This document shows, piece after piece, positions 32,985 to 45,432 of a DNA stretch of 64,000 nucleotides (position 1 is its first letter; every line of letters starts with the position of its first letter). A model generated the notes under the pieces. It saw nothing but the letters and a program-made list of their open reading frames with translations, did not search any database and was not told the origin of the DNA. The stretch is from contig VJWN01000009.1 in assembly GCA_007644065.1 (NCBI GenBank), positions 1,790,007-1,854,006 of the forward strand, read 5' to 3'. This DNA is from Margaritispora aquatica. Its lineage: Eukaryota; Ascomycota; Leotiomycetes; Helotiales; Discinellaceae. A program made the position numbers and the translations under genes.

Positions 32985-35229
32985 ATGATGCTCGTTAAGC
33001 TCTCCGCTGTCTTAGGTCTTGCCGCTCTCTGTAATGCTGCTCCTTCACCTGCCAAGCATGTTCTTCATGAGGAGAGGGTAGTGGAGAGTAGAGACTGGGT
33101 GAAAGGCGACAGACTCGAGAAGACTGCAATCGTGCCGTTGAAGATTGGTCTTACTCAGTCCAACTTGGATTTGGGATACGATTACCTTATGGATGTGTAA
33201 GTAGCATTTACATAGACCACTTCTGATTGTCTCTCAACCAAGTTCTCTTGGTTTAAAAAAAAAAGAATTTCCGACGCTTACAACCAACAGCTCAGAGTCT
33301 CACTCACCAAACTATGGAAAGCATTGGACTTCAGAGCAGGTGCACGATGCTTTTGCACCCAAGGAGGAAACCGTTGCCAGCGTCACTCAATGGCTCACAG
33401 ACTCTGGCATCCAAGAATCTCGGATCACTTTCTATGAGAACAAAGGTTGGATAGCCGTTGATGTAACGGTGCAAGAAATCGAGGACCTCCTCAAAGCCGA
33501 GTTTCACGAACACGGACACAGCAGGACTTCCAAGATTCGAGTTGGCACAGACAAGTGAGCACCCGATCAAATCGTGTGACCTCACTAACAAAATGTCAGG
33601 TATCATGTTCCAGAGCATCTTGTATCCCATATTGACTACATCACTCCTGGGATCAAATTATCTCCAGTCATCAAACTCACTGTTGAGAGGAAGACCAGGC
33701 GTGATTACCACTCCGTACATGTACCAGCCCATATTGGAATTCCACCCGACGACGGAGCTCAAGCTGTATCAGCAGCAACAGCGGCTCTACCACCAGCACT
33801 TCAAAACTGTAGTACTGTTGTGACACCCGAGTGCATCAAGGCATTGTACGGCATCCCGTCTAATCCAGTTGCCGTGGCTGGTAATTCTCTTGGTCTCTTC
33901 CAACAGGGGAGCTACTTTGCAGAATCGGACGTCAATGCTTTCTTTGCAAGATACGCTCCTTATGTTCCCCAAAATACATTCCCGATTAATGCTACCATTA
34001 ATGGCGCATCTTACTCTGTACCAGCTTCGAGTGACTTGAATAGTGGTGAAGCGAACATTGATATCAATATGGCGTGAGTTCCTTTTTCCCTACCGATGTG
34101 ATTTTTTGCTGACTTCTGTTCAGAACTTTCTTGATCTATCCACAAACTCTCACTCTGTACCAAACTGACGACGACATATATGAGCCACAAGAGGTGGCTA
34201 CCACCAATCTTTTCAATACTTTTCTAGACGCAATCGATGGGTCATACTGCAACTACACTTCTGATGGCGTCACTGGCGACAGTCCAGGCATTGATCCAAC
34301 CTATCCCCACAACGTACCAGGAGGATACCAAGGGACAAGACAATGCGGTGTCTACAAACCAGTCAGTGACACCATCTCGCTTAACATCAAACATGCTGAC
34401 ACAATTTCAGACCAAAGTGATCTCAGCATCCTACGGCCAAGCAGAGATAGACCTCCCAGCACCTTATGTTCGTCGCCAATGTAACGAATTCATGAAACTC
34501 GGGCTCCAAGGCGTCAGTGTTCTCTTCGCATCCGGCGACTACGGCGTCGCCTCTTTTCCAGGCGATGGCACTGCATCTGGCTGTCTCGGGCCCAACGAGA
34601 ACATCTTCAATCCACAATATCCCTCTGGCTGCCCATACGTGACTTCAGTGGGCGGCACGCAAATCCGCACCAACGGCACAGTCTACGACCCCGAGGTAGT
34701 GATGCAAGATGATCTTGGCGGCTCCTCCGTGAACTTCTCCTCCTCGGGTGGTTTTTCGAACTACTTCGCGCGTCCCGTCTACCAGGACGGCTACGTGGAG
34801 ACGTACTTCCACCGTGCTCACCTGACGTATCCGTACTACTCAGGCCTAAACACGAACCTCAACACCACGACTGGACTATTCAACCGTCTCGGTCGCGCCT
34901 ACCCAGACGTCTCGGCAAACGGAGCTCGCTTCCCAAGCTACATCGACGGGCAAGCCTACCGCTTCTACGGGGCTTCACTGTCGTCGCCACTATTCGCAGG
35001 AGTGCTGACGCTGCTGAACCAGGAGCGGGCAGCAGTCGGGAAGGGCACGATTGGGTTCGTGAATCCGGTGCTGTATCGCCATGTCGATGTCTTGAATGAT
35101 ATTACCGAGGGCCATAGTTTGGGCTGTGGAACCCAAGGATTTGCGGCTGTGCCCGGGTGGGATCCGGTTACGGGGTTGGGCACGCCGAATTATCCGAAGA
35201 TGAAGGCGTTGTTTTTGTCGTTGCCTTGA
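32985..35229 (+). CDS. sedolisin-family (S53) tripeptidyl peptidase, secreted
   Basis: An acid serine-carboxyl peptidase that removes tripeptides from protein N-termini outside the cell. Five exons: 32985-33196, 33291-33554, 33600-34073, 34124-34361, 34411-35229 (668 aa). The signal peptide is MMLVKLSAVLGLAALCNAA. The activation prodomain follows (HWTSEQVHDAFAPKEE, VTVQEIEDLL) up to about residue 195. The catalytic domain has the Glu/Asp pair in SGEANIDINM, the oxyanion Asp in LFASGDYGVASFPGDGTAS, and the catalytic Ser in FYGASLSSPLFAGVL, where GAS replaces the usual GTS. Calcium-site Asp residues are in DVLNDITEG and GWDPVTGLGTPNY. Length and layout are typical of fungal SED/TPP enzymes, and all residues needed for activity seem present. 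Confidence 0.95.
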
Positions 35230-36388
35230 GTCTGAGGAGATGATTGTTGAGAGGAAGGTGTAGCTGCAGCTGTATCGGGTGTACTTGAGGTAATCGGTGG
35301 ATTCAAACAAGGTTCTCGTTCTATGCATGAGTTTCATCGGTTGTTTTCAAGCTATCTTTCAGGATTTGTTTTCGTGAATACACTTCTCTTTACCGCTGAG
35401 TATGCAAGTGGTTGAGTAGACCACCTGGAGAATTCCTCAAATATCCTTGACCTGGAGGCGTCCAAATCGTCTTCAATAAGATCAGTTCACCTCGATTCAA
35501 AGCTACGATGTTAAACTAGTTGACTTGGTCTACGAGAAATAAGCAACTTTTTTTTATATTACATACCCAGCTTTACCAGCTCCAGATCAATGAACCCAAA
35601 CGATTTTTATGTATTTCCTGCGTGTGTAAAGCCATTAGCATTGCACGTCATACGAGAAGGTTACAAGAGTGCCATTACTTGGATTCATTCAACGGATCTT
35701 GATATTCTGCAACAACGCCTTTTTCGTGTGCGAGCATTTAAGCGAGAAGATACTAGATGCCGTGGATTTTTCTCTTTTGAAAGAGACATTCCGCTAATCT
35801 GCAGCGAGCTAAAATCATGCACTCAATGAGGTATTAAAGAATATAATCCTAGAGATTGTTGTCGAGAGGGGAGCCCTCTTGTTTATGAAAACTGCGAAAG
35901 TGTTGGATAACCTAATCAGAGGAAGTTGCTGTACTTTTTGAGCAGGTACCTCTACCAGAGGCATTAAGCGACTAATTGTTGCCTACATTACAAAGGCATA
36001 GTAATTGATTCTGGGGACTCTTGCTGGTGTTGAAATTTCGTGCAATGGTTCCTTCAGATTGCAGTTGGATCGAAAGAGACTGTCACGTGGGTATGACTTG
36101 CTCAGGAAAGTAGGGCTAGGTTCAAATGATGTGGTAAGTTGACTACTGATCAGTTGATACAGATTATTTCCTTACCTACCTACCTACTTACTTCATGTAG
36201 ATACGGGCGACTCACTGTCACACTTTGAGTGTGGGAGAAGATGGTGAGAATAAGGTAGTAAAGCCTAGGGATATCCTCACAATCCGAGCAACAGAAAAGC
36301 CAAGTGTCATCTTGTAAATTAATTTGTCCGCATAAGGTACCATGACGCGACCCTTTGACTTCCTATTCAACTTCTACTAGTTCACATA
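35230..36388. other. convergent intergenic region
   Basis: Between the sedolisin (+) and the GPI-anchored protein (-). It contains a TACC repeat patch near 36173-36187. No ORF is supported. Confidence 0.45.
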
Positions 36389-38431
36389 CTATGCTAACAT
36401 CAAAGCAGTCAAGAACAGCGACATAAACATGACCATGCTTCCTCCTGCTACCCTATCCCCTGGACTTGCTGTTAAAGGCGCGGCTGGAGCCGTGGAGTTT
36501 GATGTCGCTTGTACAGAACTGGGACTGGGTGTGAGAGAAACGGATACCGCGATAGTCTCTACAATCTGAGAGCTTGTTATGCCTACAACTCGGTGTTAGT
36601 CAGTAATTGTGACCATCCAGATGCTTCGGAAATCCAGAAAACTTACTTGATACAATGACATCACCAAATTTCTGCGAAGACGCCGATGCTGGATCTGCGC
36701 TCTTGCTTGAGGCTTTGCTTGTAGCCTGTGCTGCAGTGAGAGATATTGTGCTGACTTGGCCGCCCGGATATTGTACCACGACACCACTTGATCCCAGACT
36801 CACGACCTCGTTGTTGGAGAGAGTAACAGGTGCTCCGCCGTTGCTCAATGTCTGACTTCCGAGGACGAGGATTGAGCCTCCTATTGTTCCCGTCACAGCT
36901 ATTCCTGCAACAGTTGCGGAGACAAGAGCCTGAGTTGCGACTACGGGTGTTGGGAGTGCATACGTTGCGACTGATCCTGATGGGTACTGCACTACAAGGC
37001 CTTCAGACCCCAAGGTTACAACGTTGTTCGTTCCGCTTAGAGTGATTGGAGCTCCGCCAGAGGTAATGGTCTTGCCATCGACGATGATCGATGAGTCTCC
37101 TGGAGCAGCAGAGATAACCTGGCCTGCTATCGTCGCAATAGCTATTGAGGTCGGAGTGATCACAGCAGCAATATCGGTCGGGTTGGTGTAGAAGCTGCCG
37201 GAGAAACCCGAACCAGCGACCTGCACTGCTGACGAACCTTCAGAGGCAATCCATTGACTGCTAGTAGCAAAAGGTATGTCATCGCTAGCTACAACAGCAA
37301 TCTTGGTGCTCTCTAGAACGACCTGGGCTGGTGAGGAGGTTTCTGTAGCTTGTGCAGGAGATGTAATCGAGGCTTGTTCTTGAACTGCAGTTGGTGCAGG
37401 CAAAGCCGCCTCGGTTGTCTCAAGAATCGGAGTAGCAACGGTTGATGCGAACAGAGAATCTTCTGTTGGAACGGCTCCTGGAGGATCGAAGATGCCAAAA
37501 TTGTAGTAGGCATTTCCGCAATGCTTCCAGTATGGGCTGTCTCATGTTAGCGAACAGAACCTAAGCATTTGAATGAGGAGGACGCCTACTATCCAAGTCT
37601 CTTCAGCTGAACCGGGAACACAAGTCTCGGGTTACATCTGTTGTAGGTATTGTCCACAGGATGTTTTACTTGGATTGCTCCTGTTGTCGAGATCTCTTTG
37701 TAGCTTGGACAATTCTCCAGATCGCTCAGGGTCAATCGAACAGGTTCACCCATCCGAGTTGTGGCCTGAGCATTGGCATATGGCTGAAGAGTGTAAACTT
37801 CCGTAAGGTGCATGGAGATTACTTCAGTGGCATATGTTGGACCAAGTGGACCACAGCTGTTGCCACCGGTGATGGTGTTCACTATCATGTACACAGATGG
37901 CGATGTTCTATACTGTTGTTAGTTTCCTAGTTTCAATAACACACCTGTAGCCTTCAAAGCTCAGTGGGAGAATGTTACTCACAATACGAGATCCAAAGAT
38001 TTATCATAGTATGTGGTACGATGTGAGCCATTCCCGCTATGCTCTGGAAAGTAAGACAACTGTACTGTTCCGGCAAAACTATTGGAGGTTAGCTCTCATC
38101 TGTTTGAATGGTATGGAAGGGAATCATACACCGAGCATGGTGTCCAAACCCAACTTGATTCCGAACCCCATACACTGCAAGTATTCACCGGGATGGACTG
38201 ATTACCCCAAGAAGGTGCCTTTGTTATTGTGCTGCTCACATCCGCTGTCGAAGTTCTGGTCACATGGGTTGCTGTTGGGTGATGGCTTTTTGTATTTGAA
38301 TTAGAGTGTCCATGTGCCGCTGATGTGGTCGAGTTGCTGTACTTTCCCGCATTCAAAGCATCACAGAAGTGTATCGACAGAAAAATTACCAAAGACCTAA
38401 GCGCCGTAACGTCATTACCAGGGAATCTCAT
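36389..38431 (-). CDS. GPI-anchored Ser/Thr-rich cell-surface protein
   Basis: Function unknown. Five exons: 38431-38130, 38078-37983, 37907-37590, 37536-36647, 36582-36389 (599 aa). An N-terminal signal sequence (RSLVIFLSIHFCDA) is followed by a Ser/Thr/His-rich stretch. A cysteine-containing globular part then spans the introns (NTCSVWGS, GGNSCGPLGP, YNRCNPRLVFP, YPYWKHCGNAYYNFG). Next come Ala/Thr/Ser-rich sequence and two related ~50-residue units: IIVDGKTITSGGAPITL with LGSEGLVVQYPSG, and ILVLGSQTLSNGGAPVTL with LGSSGVVVQYPGG. The end is a small-residue site (SPGDRVAGGS) and hydrophobic MFMSLFLTALMLA, a classic GPI signal. The YWKHCG-YYNFG block recurs in ascomycete secreted proteins as I remember them. 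A cell-wall role is likely. Confidence 0.8.
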
Positions 38432-40278
38432 GATTGCAAATAAAAAAACAGACAAGAAATGCTGGAACCACAACTTGTAGCAGAAGCGACTGGAATGACA
38501 AACGAAACTCCTGTTGACCTTATAGTGAAGTCAAAGGAGCAGAGATCTCGGCACCCTTCAGAGCCTCAATAATCTAGGCTCATTTGAGAACTGCCCTGCA
38601 TTCTCACAGATTGGTACCAACAAAAGAAGAATCCTTTCGACTGGCACTCTTGAAGTGCATGGATCAGTTAGGTGTACCTGCATGCATTGGGCATGGTGTC
38701 TGCCTTCTGGATGCTCTGAAGACGTACCACTTTCCGGGTAAATCCCCATAGGAGATACCTCCGGGTATCAGACGAACTTCTAATGGATGTGTGGAAATAG
38801 CAATTGCAGGATGGAAATATTCTTCCTTGCTATGACTTATCGAATGGGAATCCCACGTTTGAAGCTCCACCAACAAGGCAGACTTTGTTCGTTACGAGTA
38901 TTTTGATGGCAGTTTATCCACCAGGGGGGTATATCAGCCTCCTTTAGTGTGAGGCAATCTTGCATATTCAAAGGATTCAGACCCAGCAGACTCGTATATT
39001 CAAGTGAAGTTGTAGATAAGCCGAGGCGAATCGATCCACTGCCTGGATTCTTTCTTGCCCTCAAAGTGTCCAAATCGAGTCCACGGTGCAGCATGCAAGC
39101 ACGCTAGCCACGAAAGTAGGCGAGCAGGTGAGGTAACTCTTTGAATCCTTCAAGTTTCCTGCTGCTGCTACTTCCAAGCAGAATACAAGCGATTTGAATA
39201 TAGATTCCATCTGGAATCCCTTGAAGCCTACTGTCCCTCATGTGACTAAAAAACAAGCGAGTCAAGCAACAGCAATTGAAGATACCTACTGTGGTGCGAG
39301 ACTCCGAGAATTGTAAGTGCAACTTGTGTTATGATAATCTTAGGTAATGAGATGAATTGGGATCAGGTGTCAAAAGAACGATAGTCGAGGAAAATAATAC
39401 TGTATTGAGCGTTCTTCGTACCCGAGTTGAGGCTCAAGGAAGCGAGACTAAGCCTAGTTGAGCTAGAAGATTGTCTGTGCCTCTCCCTGATAGCCGATAT
39501 GTTTAACCCTTCCCTTTTTCGCTTCCTTCCTTTGCACCTCATTTCCTTTTCGTCCAATCCTTCCCCAACCATCGCATCGAATGCTTGGCTTGGCTTGGCT
39601 TGACTGTGCGCGTTTATGAAAATTGATGCATATTTATGCTGCAGGTGCAAGTGCATGTGTATGTGTATGCACTCTCGAGGGGCTTGTCTCAGCCTTACCT
39701 ACATATCTATTCCTTACCTGCACCGAGAAGAGAATTTGGACTTTATATTCGTTTATTGGACTTAAAGTTACCCTTTCTAACTGTTACCGCATCACGATGA
39801 TCGTCGTCAGAGACTGTCATTAATTCAAGATACAATCCATTACAATTTCTCTAACCTCTCATCTCTCATCTCTCATCTCTCACTACCTGATCATGTTGCA
39901 AGCATCGTACTCGTACGTCTTCGTGTGCTTTCAATAACTCAATACCGCCCCCAATTACATGATGGCACCATGCAATTCAACCAGCGTTTTCCCTTGCTCC
40001 CTGTCTTCCCAGGGGTCATCTCGCAACGGTTAAAGCCAGAAGGGGACATCTCCGTGTACACAATCAACGACAGTTGAGCTTTGATAGGCTCTGTCGTCAA
40101 TCTTTTCAGGTTCACTCTTTTGAGTTGACTGGCATGGACGTGGCTTGCGGCTACGTAGGTCATCCCCGAGAAATGGTAACGGTAAAGGCGCCAGCCCATC
40201 CCCTCATGATTTTTGTTTTTGTTCACATTTCCTCATGTACTTGCGTGGTCCTACAGTGAGAGGTCCGCTACTCCAAGA
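38432..40278. other. 1.8 kb without a supportable gene
   Basis: Divergent promoter space between the GPI-anchored protein (-) and the pepsin-like protein (+). Contains a microsatellite of ATCTCTC heptamers at 39861-39881. Short open frames on minus (38837-39656) have no motifs and no splice support. Confidence 0.45.
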
Positions 40279-42354
40279 ATGCGGAATTGCTTTCATGATG
40301 TAGTGATTCTTGCATTCCTGGTGCCAGAAGTCTTTGCTGGTTTCTTTGGTACAAACCCAGAAGTTGAGCAACGGAGCACCAATGTCACTATTCCTGCTCC
40401 AATAGTAGTTTCTCCAAGCCAGTACTGTAGGTTGCTCTTCTGTTCGAATGCCTCCAAATTTCGCTGATAATTATGCTTAGGGGATGGCGACGATGGGGAA
40501 TGGTCATCATTTGCCTTGCATGTGGGAACACCAGCTCAGAATGTCCGAGTGCTTGTCTCGACAAACTCGCCAGAAACTATGGTTGTTCTGCCAGATGGCT
40601 GCACGACAAAAGCGGCCAATCCAGTACCAGAAGGATGCGCTAACGCTCGTGGCGGGCTCTTTAACAAAACCAGCTCATCCACTTGGTCAGATCAGGGACT
40701 TTATGGAATCAATGGAGACGGAGTTGGGCTAGAAGCAAATCTAGGATATCTGCAATATGCAAACTATGGACTGGAAACAGTTGGATTAGGATATACTGCT
40801 GGAGCAGAAGGCTTCACGTTGAAGAACCAGACAGTTGCGGGAATCGGCTCGGTCTCACCAATATATATGTGAGTTGTACGAGTTTCTCACAAGAGTAGTG
40901 TCTGATGTCAAAGTAGGGGCGTTCTAGGCCTAAGCACTCAGCCGGTGAATTACAGTACGATAGGAAATTACTCAGCACCTTCCTTCTTCACCTCTTTGAG
41001 GTCTCAAAATCTCATTCCAAGTCTCAGCTGGAGTTTCACTGCCGGAGCAAAATATAGATTAAAGGCTGGACAGTATGCGCAACTGATCTTTGGAGGTTAC
41101 GATTCATCGAGATTTCAATCAAATGCAGCAACGTTTTCACTAGCTGGCGACATAAATCGGGATATTGTGGTGGCCATCCAGTCGATTATCTATAGCGGAA
41201 CCTCGCAAAAGAGCCTGCTGTCTACACCGATCTTCTCATTTATCGAATCAACTGATGCCAACATCTGGCTGCCGGCTTCAGCGTGCCAAGCATTTGAGAA
41301 TGCCTTTGGCCTCTCTGTGGACAACAAAACTGGACTGTATCTGATAAATTCGACCCAATACAGTACCTTGATGGCAGCTAATCCCCAGGTGACTTTCACA
41401 CTAGCCAACAGTCTTTCTGGTGGCCAAACTGTCAGTGTGGTTCTACCTTTCAGTGCATTTGCTCTTCCGGCGGTGTATCCATTTACCCCGAACAGTACAC
41501 ACTATTTTCCACTTAAAGTAGCAGCAAACGATACGCAATACACACTTGGGAGAACCTTTCTCCAGGAAGCGTAGGTGAGCCCAGCTCTATGATTGGTTAC
41601 AGTATTAATTCTCAATAGATACCTAACAGTGGATTATGAACGAGGAAACTTCTCCGTCAGTCAATGTCTATGGAACGACGGAGCACCCTCCCTAATCTCA
41701 TCTATCATTTCTCCAACTTACAAAACAACCACGAACACGAACAACAGCACAACTTCCACCCCTCCCGCGTCTTCCTCCACATCCAAAGCGAAGAGCATAA
41801 ACCCCGGCCTGATAGGAGGTGCTGTAGCGGGAGGAATAATTGCCATCATAGCAATTGCAATTGCAATATTCTTCTACCGCCGCTCGAAACGTCCACAATC
41901 TACCACAGGTGACACTGTCGCCTTGGCCAGCATCCCCAAAGAAAACGAAGATGCGAAACCCTCCTCGCTGTATCCCTCCTCCCCTCACTCTACACATCGA
42001 AAATTAGAACTTGAAGGTGCACCAAGCATTTACAGCGAGTACCAAGCAGATGGTGAATTAGGAGGTGGGGAAATTCACCAGATGCCAGATACAGTCCACG
42101 CAAATGAGGACTATGCGACATTGGCGAGGAGAATGCAAAGTCGTAGGAGGGAAGTGGGAGCAAGTGAGATTGCGGGCACACCAATCATGTATGAGATGAT
42201 GGGAGATTTGCCGAGTCCAATTGAGATGGATGATGAGCGGAGTCGGAAAGGGTTGTTATTGAGCCCAAGTCGCACACCGACAATGTCTCCGACTACGAGA
42301 GAATCGTCGAGATCGAGAGCGACGGGACCGGTGTCTGATTGTCTTGCTAGTTAG
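40279..42354 (+). CDS. pepsin-like (A1 fold) membrane protein lacking both catalytic Asp residues
   Basis: Four exons: 40279-40426, 40481-40868, 40917-41570, 41619-42354 (641 aa). An N-terminal signal sequence (VVILAFLVPEVFAG) leads a two-lobed aspartic-protease fold: WSSFALHVGTPAQNVRVLV, GTRF-type strands, AGQYAQLIFGGYDSSRF, IWLPASACQAFENAFGL and YTLGRTFLQEAYLTVDYE. In place of the first DTGS there is STNS, and in place of the second DSGT there is ESTD, so proteolysis is not expected. A Thr/Ser linker, one transmembrane helix (LIGGAVAGGIIAIIAIAIAIFFY) and a basic stop-transfer RRSKR follow, then a ~170-residue cytoplasmic tail. The layout suggests an extracellular ligand-binding or sensor protein. 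This function is inferred. Fungal relatives without active sites are known to me only generally. Confidence 0.87.
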
Positions 42355-42966
42355 ATTTGTGGATTGCTATCAACCAGAATTTGAAACAAGGAGCAGTCTT
42401 TCGTGCAATCATCATTCAGACTTTGACTTGTAATTCGCGACTTCTTCTATAAATACACCACTGTGACCAGTTTCGTATGTAGTGATTCTCAACAAACTGT
42501 ACACAAATTTGGAGCTCGCTTAGCTCACCGAATACTTCCTACCCCTTCGATGTGTTGCAGCGTTCAGTCCTTTGGGTTTTATTTCACGTTCAGTACTTTA
42601 TTCTTCAAACGGATTACGCAAAAGACTGCCATAAGGATAGAGAGGTTGTAGGAAAGGCGAGTGTTAAGTGTGTGTCGAATAATTCACAATCCTTGGTTTT
42701 TTTTACAGCAGATATGAGGCATGTATTCTATGTAGCAACTCATGATGGTGTTCGAAATCGTAACCAAGCAAGTGCTGGCTCCAAAACATCCCAAAAAACC
42801 ATCAAACTACAAAATCAACTGTATTCAAACTCAAATCTACATCGGAGCACACTCTGTATCACTCTTAGGAAACTCGACTTCCTTCTCATGGTTCGATCCA
42901 GACTTGCCCAACACGGTCTTCACATCGTCTACTTTCTCTTGCTTGATCACCGTCTCTGAACTAGAA
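42355..42966. other. convergent 3' region
   Basis: Between the pepsin-like gene (+) and the coiled-coil gene (-). No ORF is supported. Confidence 0.45.
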
Positions 42967-44739
42967 CTATTGCTCTGCGGCACTATCCTTGAGCGAGGTC
43001 TTCAAAGATTCAGCATCAACCCCATCGACCTTTGACTCTCGCAGATCTTCAATCTTGAGGACCACATCCTTCTCCTCTAGATCCAAACCGTCCTCACTCT
43101 GCTCCGATATCAATTGTCGCAGCAACTTTTCATCTGCCTCGTGTCCCCTCAGGCTCTCGGGAAAGCGTTCACCATGCTCCGAATGCTTCACTAGAACCTG
43201 CATATTCTCATGCTGCGCACCCAAAAAGCTATTCTCCAGTTCAAAAGACGTGCTTGGCGAGTTGTGTTCGAATTTCTGGGAACCCGTGATGCCCACATCA
43301 AATCCACCAACCGAACCTGCCGATAGCTTGAACGCACTGTTCTCAACGGATGGCTCACTGCCTAAATCGTATTCCTCTGCTTCCTCAGGCTCGGAAGAAA
43401 CATTTTGCTGCCTCAGATACACGACACTGTGGATATGGTTGGCTTTCTGTTGCTGCTCAAGCTGGCTCTCTAATTCCTTGGCGTAACCCTCAAGATCGCG
43501 AACCAGAGCATCAAGCGAGTGTCTTTCCACGTCTAACATCCCGTATTTCGCCTCAAGCCAATCGTTCTGAGTCTCAAGGATATCAATCCGCTGATTCTCA
43601 ACTTCAAGCTCAGAGTTCAGACTCTTCAGCTCCAAGATCTGCTCGTTCATAAACGAGATCATATCCTCACAAGCCTCGTTCAGAATGCGAAAAGCGTCCT
43701 TCTCTGGCTTCAAAGTCTTGATGGTGGCACGCAAGTCCTCGATATTGGTCTCGAAGGCCTCACTGTGGATTGTCTCGCCTCGCAAGAGCTTGTAGTGCCC
43801 GTTGAGCTGGTAATCCATGTGGAGGTTGAAATGCTCCAGTTGAGCGACTTCAGTCTCAAGTTTAAGCTGCTTCGTCTTCAACTTCGAGACTTCGCGAGTA
43901 AGGCCCGCATTCTCGCATTCAAGCTCATCAACACGAGATCGAAAGTTCTCTCGTGTGAACGTGCCATGATCGTGACGAAGCCAAATGCCATGTGATACAG
44001 CCGTCTCACTAGGCTCGTCATCCGCCTCATCTGCCTCCGTTGCATTCTCAGGCTGACTTAACTTCGTCCCCCCAGCTAGCTCTTCAAATCTGGCCATGAG
44101 CTTCTCATTCTCGTCAATCAAAATCTTGCTCCTCTCAACGAATCTCTCCATAGTAAACCCCACCTGCACAAGCTTGTTCCAATTCGCATCAAACCCACGC
44201 TTGTTGTCGTAGTCAGTGGCCCTATCACAGACCAAAGCATGCTTCTGCAGACGCAAGATCTGTTTGGAATTCTCTAGGATTTCCGCTAATTGACAGCCAT
44301 TCAGCCACTCCAGCTCAATGATACGTCCATCAAGACGCACCTTCTCTTCTTGCAAACGAAACTTCTCCTCGAAAACACGATTTTTCTCCTCAATCAACGC
44401 CTGGATGCGAGTCATAGCATCCTTGGCAGTCTCCAGGGTTTCGTTCCGTAAGTGTGTCTGCTCAGCAGAATGCGTCTCGTCGGCCAAGAGACGGAGTTTC
44501 GTGTCTTCCACTTCCTTGATGTAAGCAGCACATTTATGTTCAGACAGATCATGCTTCGCCTCGAGCGCCGAGATTGTTGACTGTGCAATCTCAAGCTTCG
44601 AGCGTAGGTTCTCAATAGCTTGATCCTGTTGCCATGTTGGAGAACAGGTATCCGAAACACCACTACCACTGGCAGGGGGTATTGTTTGAGCACATTTCGA
44701 GAATGGGGATCGGGTCTCTTCAGTAGCAGGATGGCTCAT
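42967..44739 (-). CDS. long coiled-coil protein of unknown function
   Basis: Single exon, 590 aa from the ATG at 44739 (MSHPATEETR). The frame stays open 16 codons further upstream but without an ATG. Roughly residues 40-450 are almost continuous heptad-type helix rich in Glu, Lys, Leu and Gln (for example LRSKLEIAQSTISALEAKHD and LRLQKHALVCDR), interrupted by an acidic hinge near residue 245. The C-terminal third is acidic and Ser-rich, probably disordered. There is no signal peptide, membrane helix or enzymatic motif. A structural or scaffold role is possible. I do not recognise a named family. Confidence 0.75.
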   Translation of the reverse strand: MSHPATEETRSPFSKCAQTIPPASGSGVSDTCSPTWQQDQAIENLRSKLEIAQSTISALEAKHDLSEHKCAAYIKEVEDTKLRLLADETHSAEQTHLRNETLETAKDAMTRIQALIEEKNRVFEEKFRLQEEKVRLDGRIIELEWLNGCQLAEILENSKQILRLQKHALVCDRATDYDNKRGFDANWNKLVQVGFTMERFVERSKILIDENEKLMARFEELAGGTKLSQPENATEADEADDEPSETAVSHGIWLRHDHGTFTRENFRSRVDELECENAGLTREVSKLKTKQLKLETEVAQLEHFNLHMDYQLNGHYKLLRGETIHSEAFETNIEDLRATIKTLKPEKDAFRILNEACEDMISFMNEQILELKSLNSELEVENQRIDILETQNDWLEAKYGMLDVERHSLDALVRDLEGYAKELESQLEQQQKANHIHSVVYLRQQNVSSEPEEAEEYDLGSEPSVENSAFKLSAGSVGGFDVGITGSQKFEHNSPSTSFELENSFLGAQHENMQVLVKHSEHGERFPESLRGHEADEKLLRQLISEQSEDGLDLEEKDVVLKIEDLRESKVDGVDAESLKTSLKDSAAEQ

Positions 44740-45432
44740 CTTGGAATTTAGCTGAGGAGTTAAGATTGTGAATGCAATCTCAGTCAAGGTGCCGAGTGGC
44801 TTGCCAATATCATCCCCCGGGTGGGAGAGATCCTGTCTTATAGATGTATTGCTTTGTTGGTGTCAAACTTGCATAGACCTTTCCAGCAACTGCCCACAAC
44901 TATGTAACAAGAGAATAATGAAAAAGCTCGCATCATGCATACAATCCAAATCTTTCAGGAAGCTACAGTTTAGTATGAATTAAATGACTTGTGAAGCTTT
45001 CAGCAACCTTTTTTTTGTTCGATGAATTGAACAGCATAATTACTTTCGACGGAGTTCAGTGCCTATTTCTCGCTTATACGCTGCAAACACCATGCTCGTT
45101 GGGAAAGCAATCGCATGATTGGCCAATCACCATTGCTGATAGAGAGTGCAAAAGAGTCATACACTCAACGTTAGAGATCCGCAATCCCCATTGACTTCAA
45201 TGGAGGTTTGATGCATAAATTCACAATGAAGGATCAATGAACCTCATAAACACCTCGGAAACCAGCATTTTTGTACATGGTTCTCAACCACGTATGGGAG
45301 AACCAGGAGTCTGTGCATTATGTAGAGGGGTATATACACACCAATCATAGAAATCCCAATCATCTCAAACCCTGTGCCCAGTTCGCCATGCTTAATGCCC
45401 AACCTAATCCCACATCCTACACAATCTGCAAA
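44740..45432. other. intergenic region
   Basis: Between two minus-strand genes: promoter of the coiled-coil gene and 3' flank of GPI12. No ORF is supported. Confidence 0.45.

Noticed and set aside
38837..39656. Chain of minus-strand frames in the large intergenic gap
   Set aside because: No shared frame, motifs or splice pairs allow a gene model.
44740..44787. Extension of the coiled-coil protein upstream of the first ATG
   Set aside because: It begins with TTG. The first ATG in frame is at 44739.
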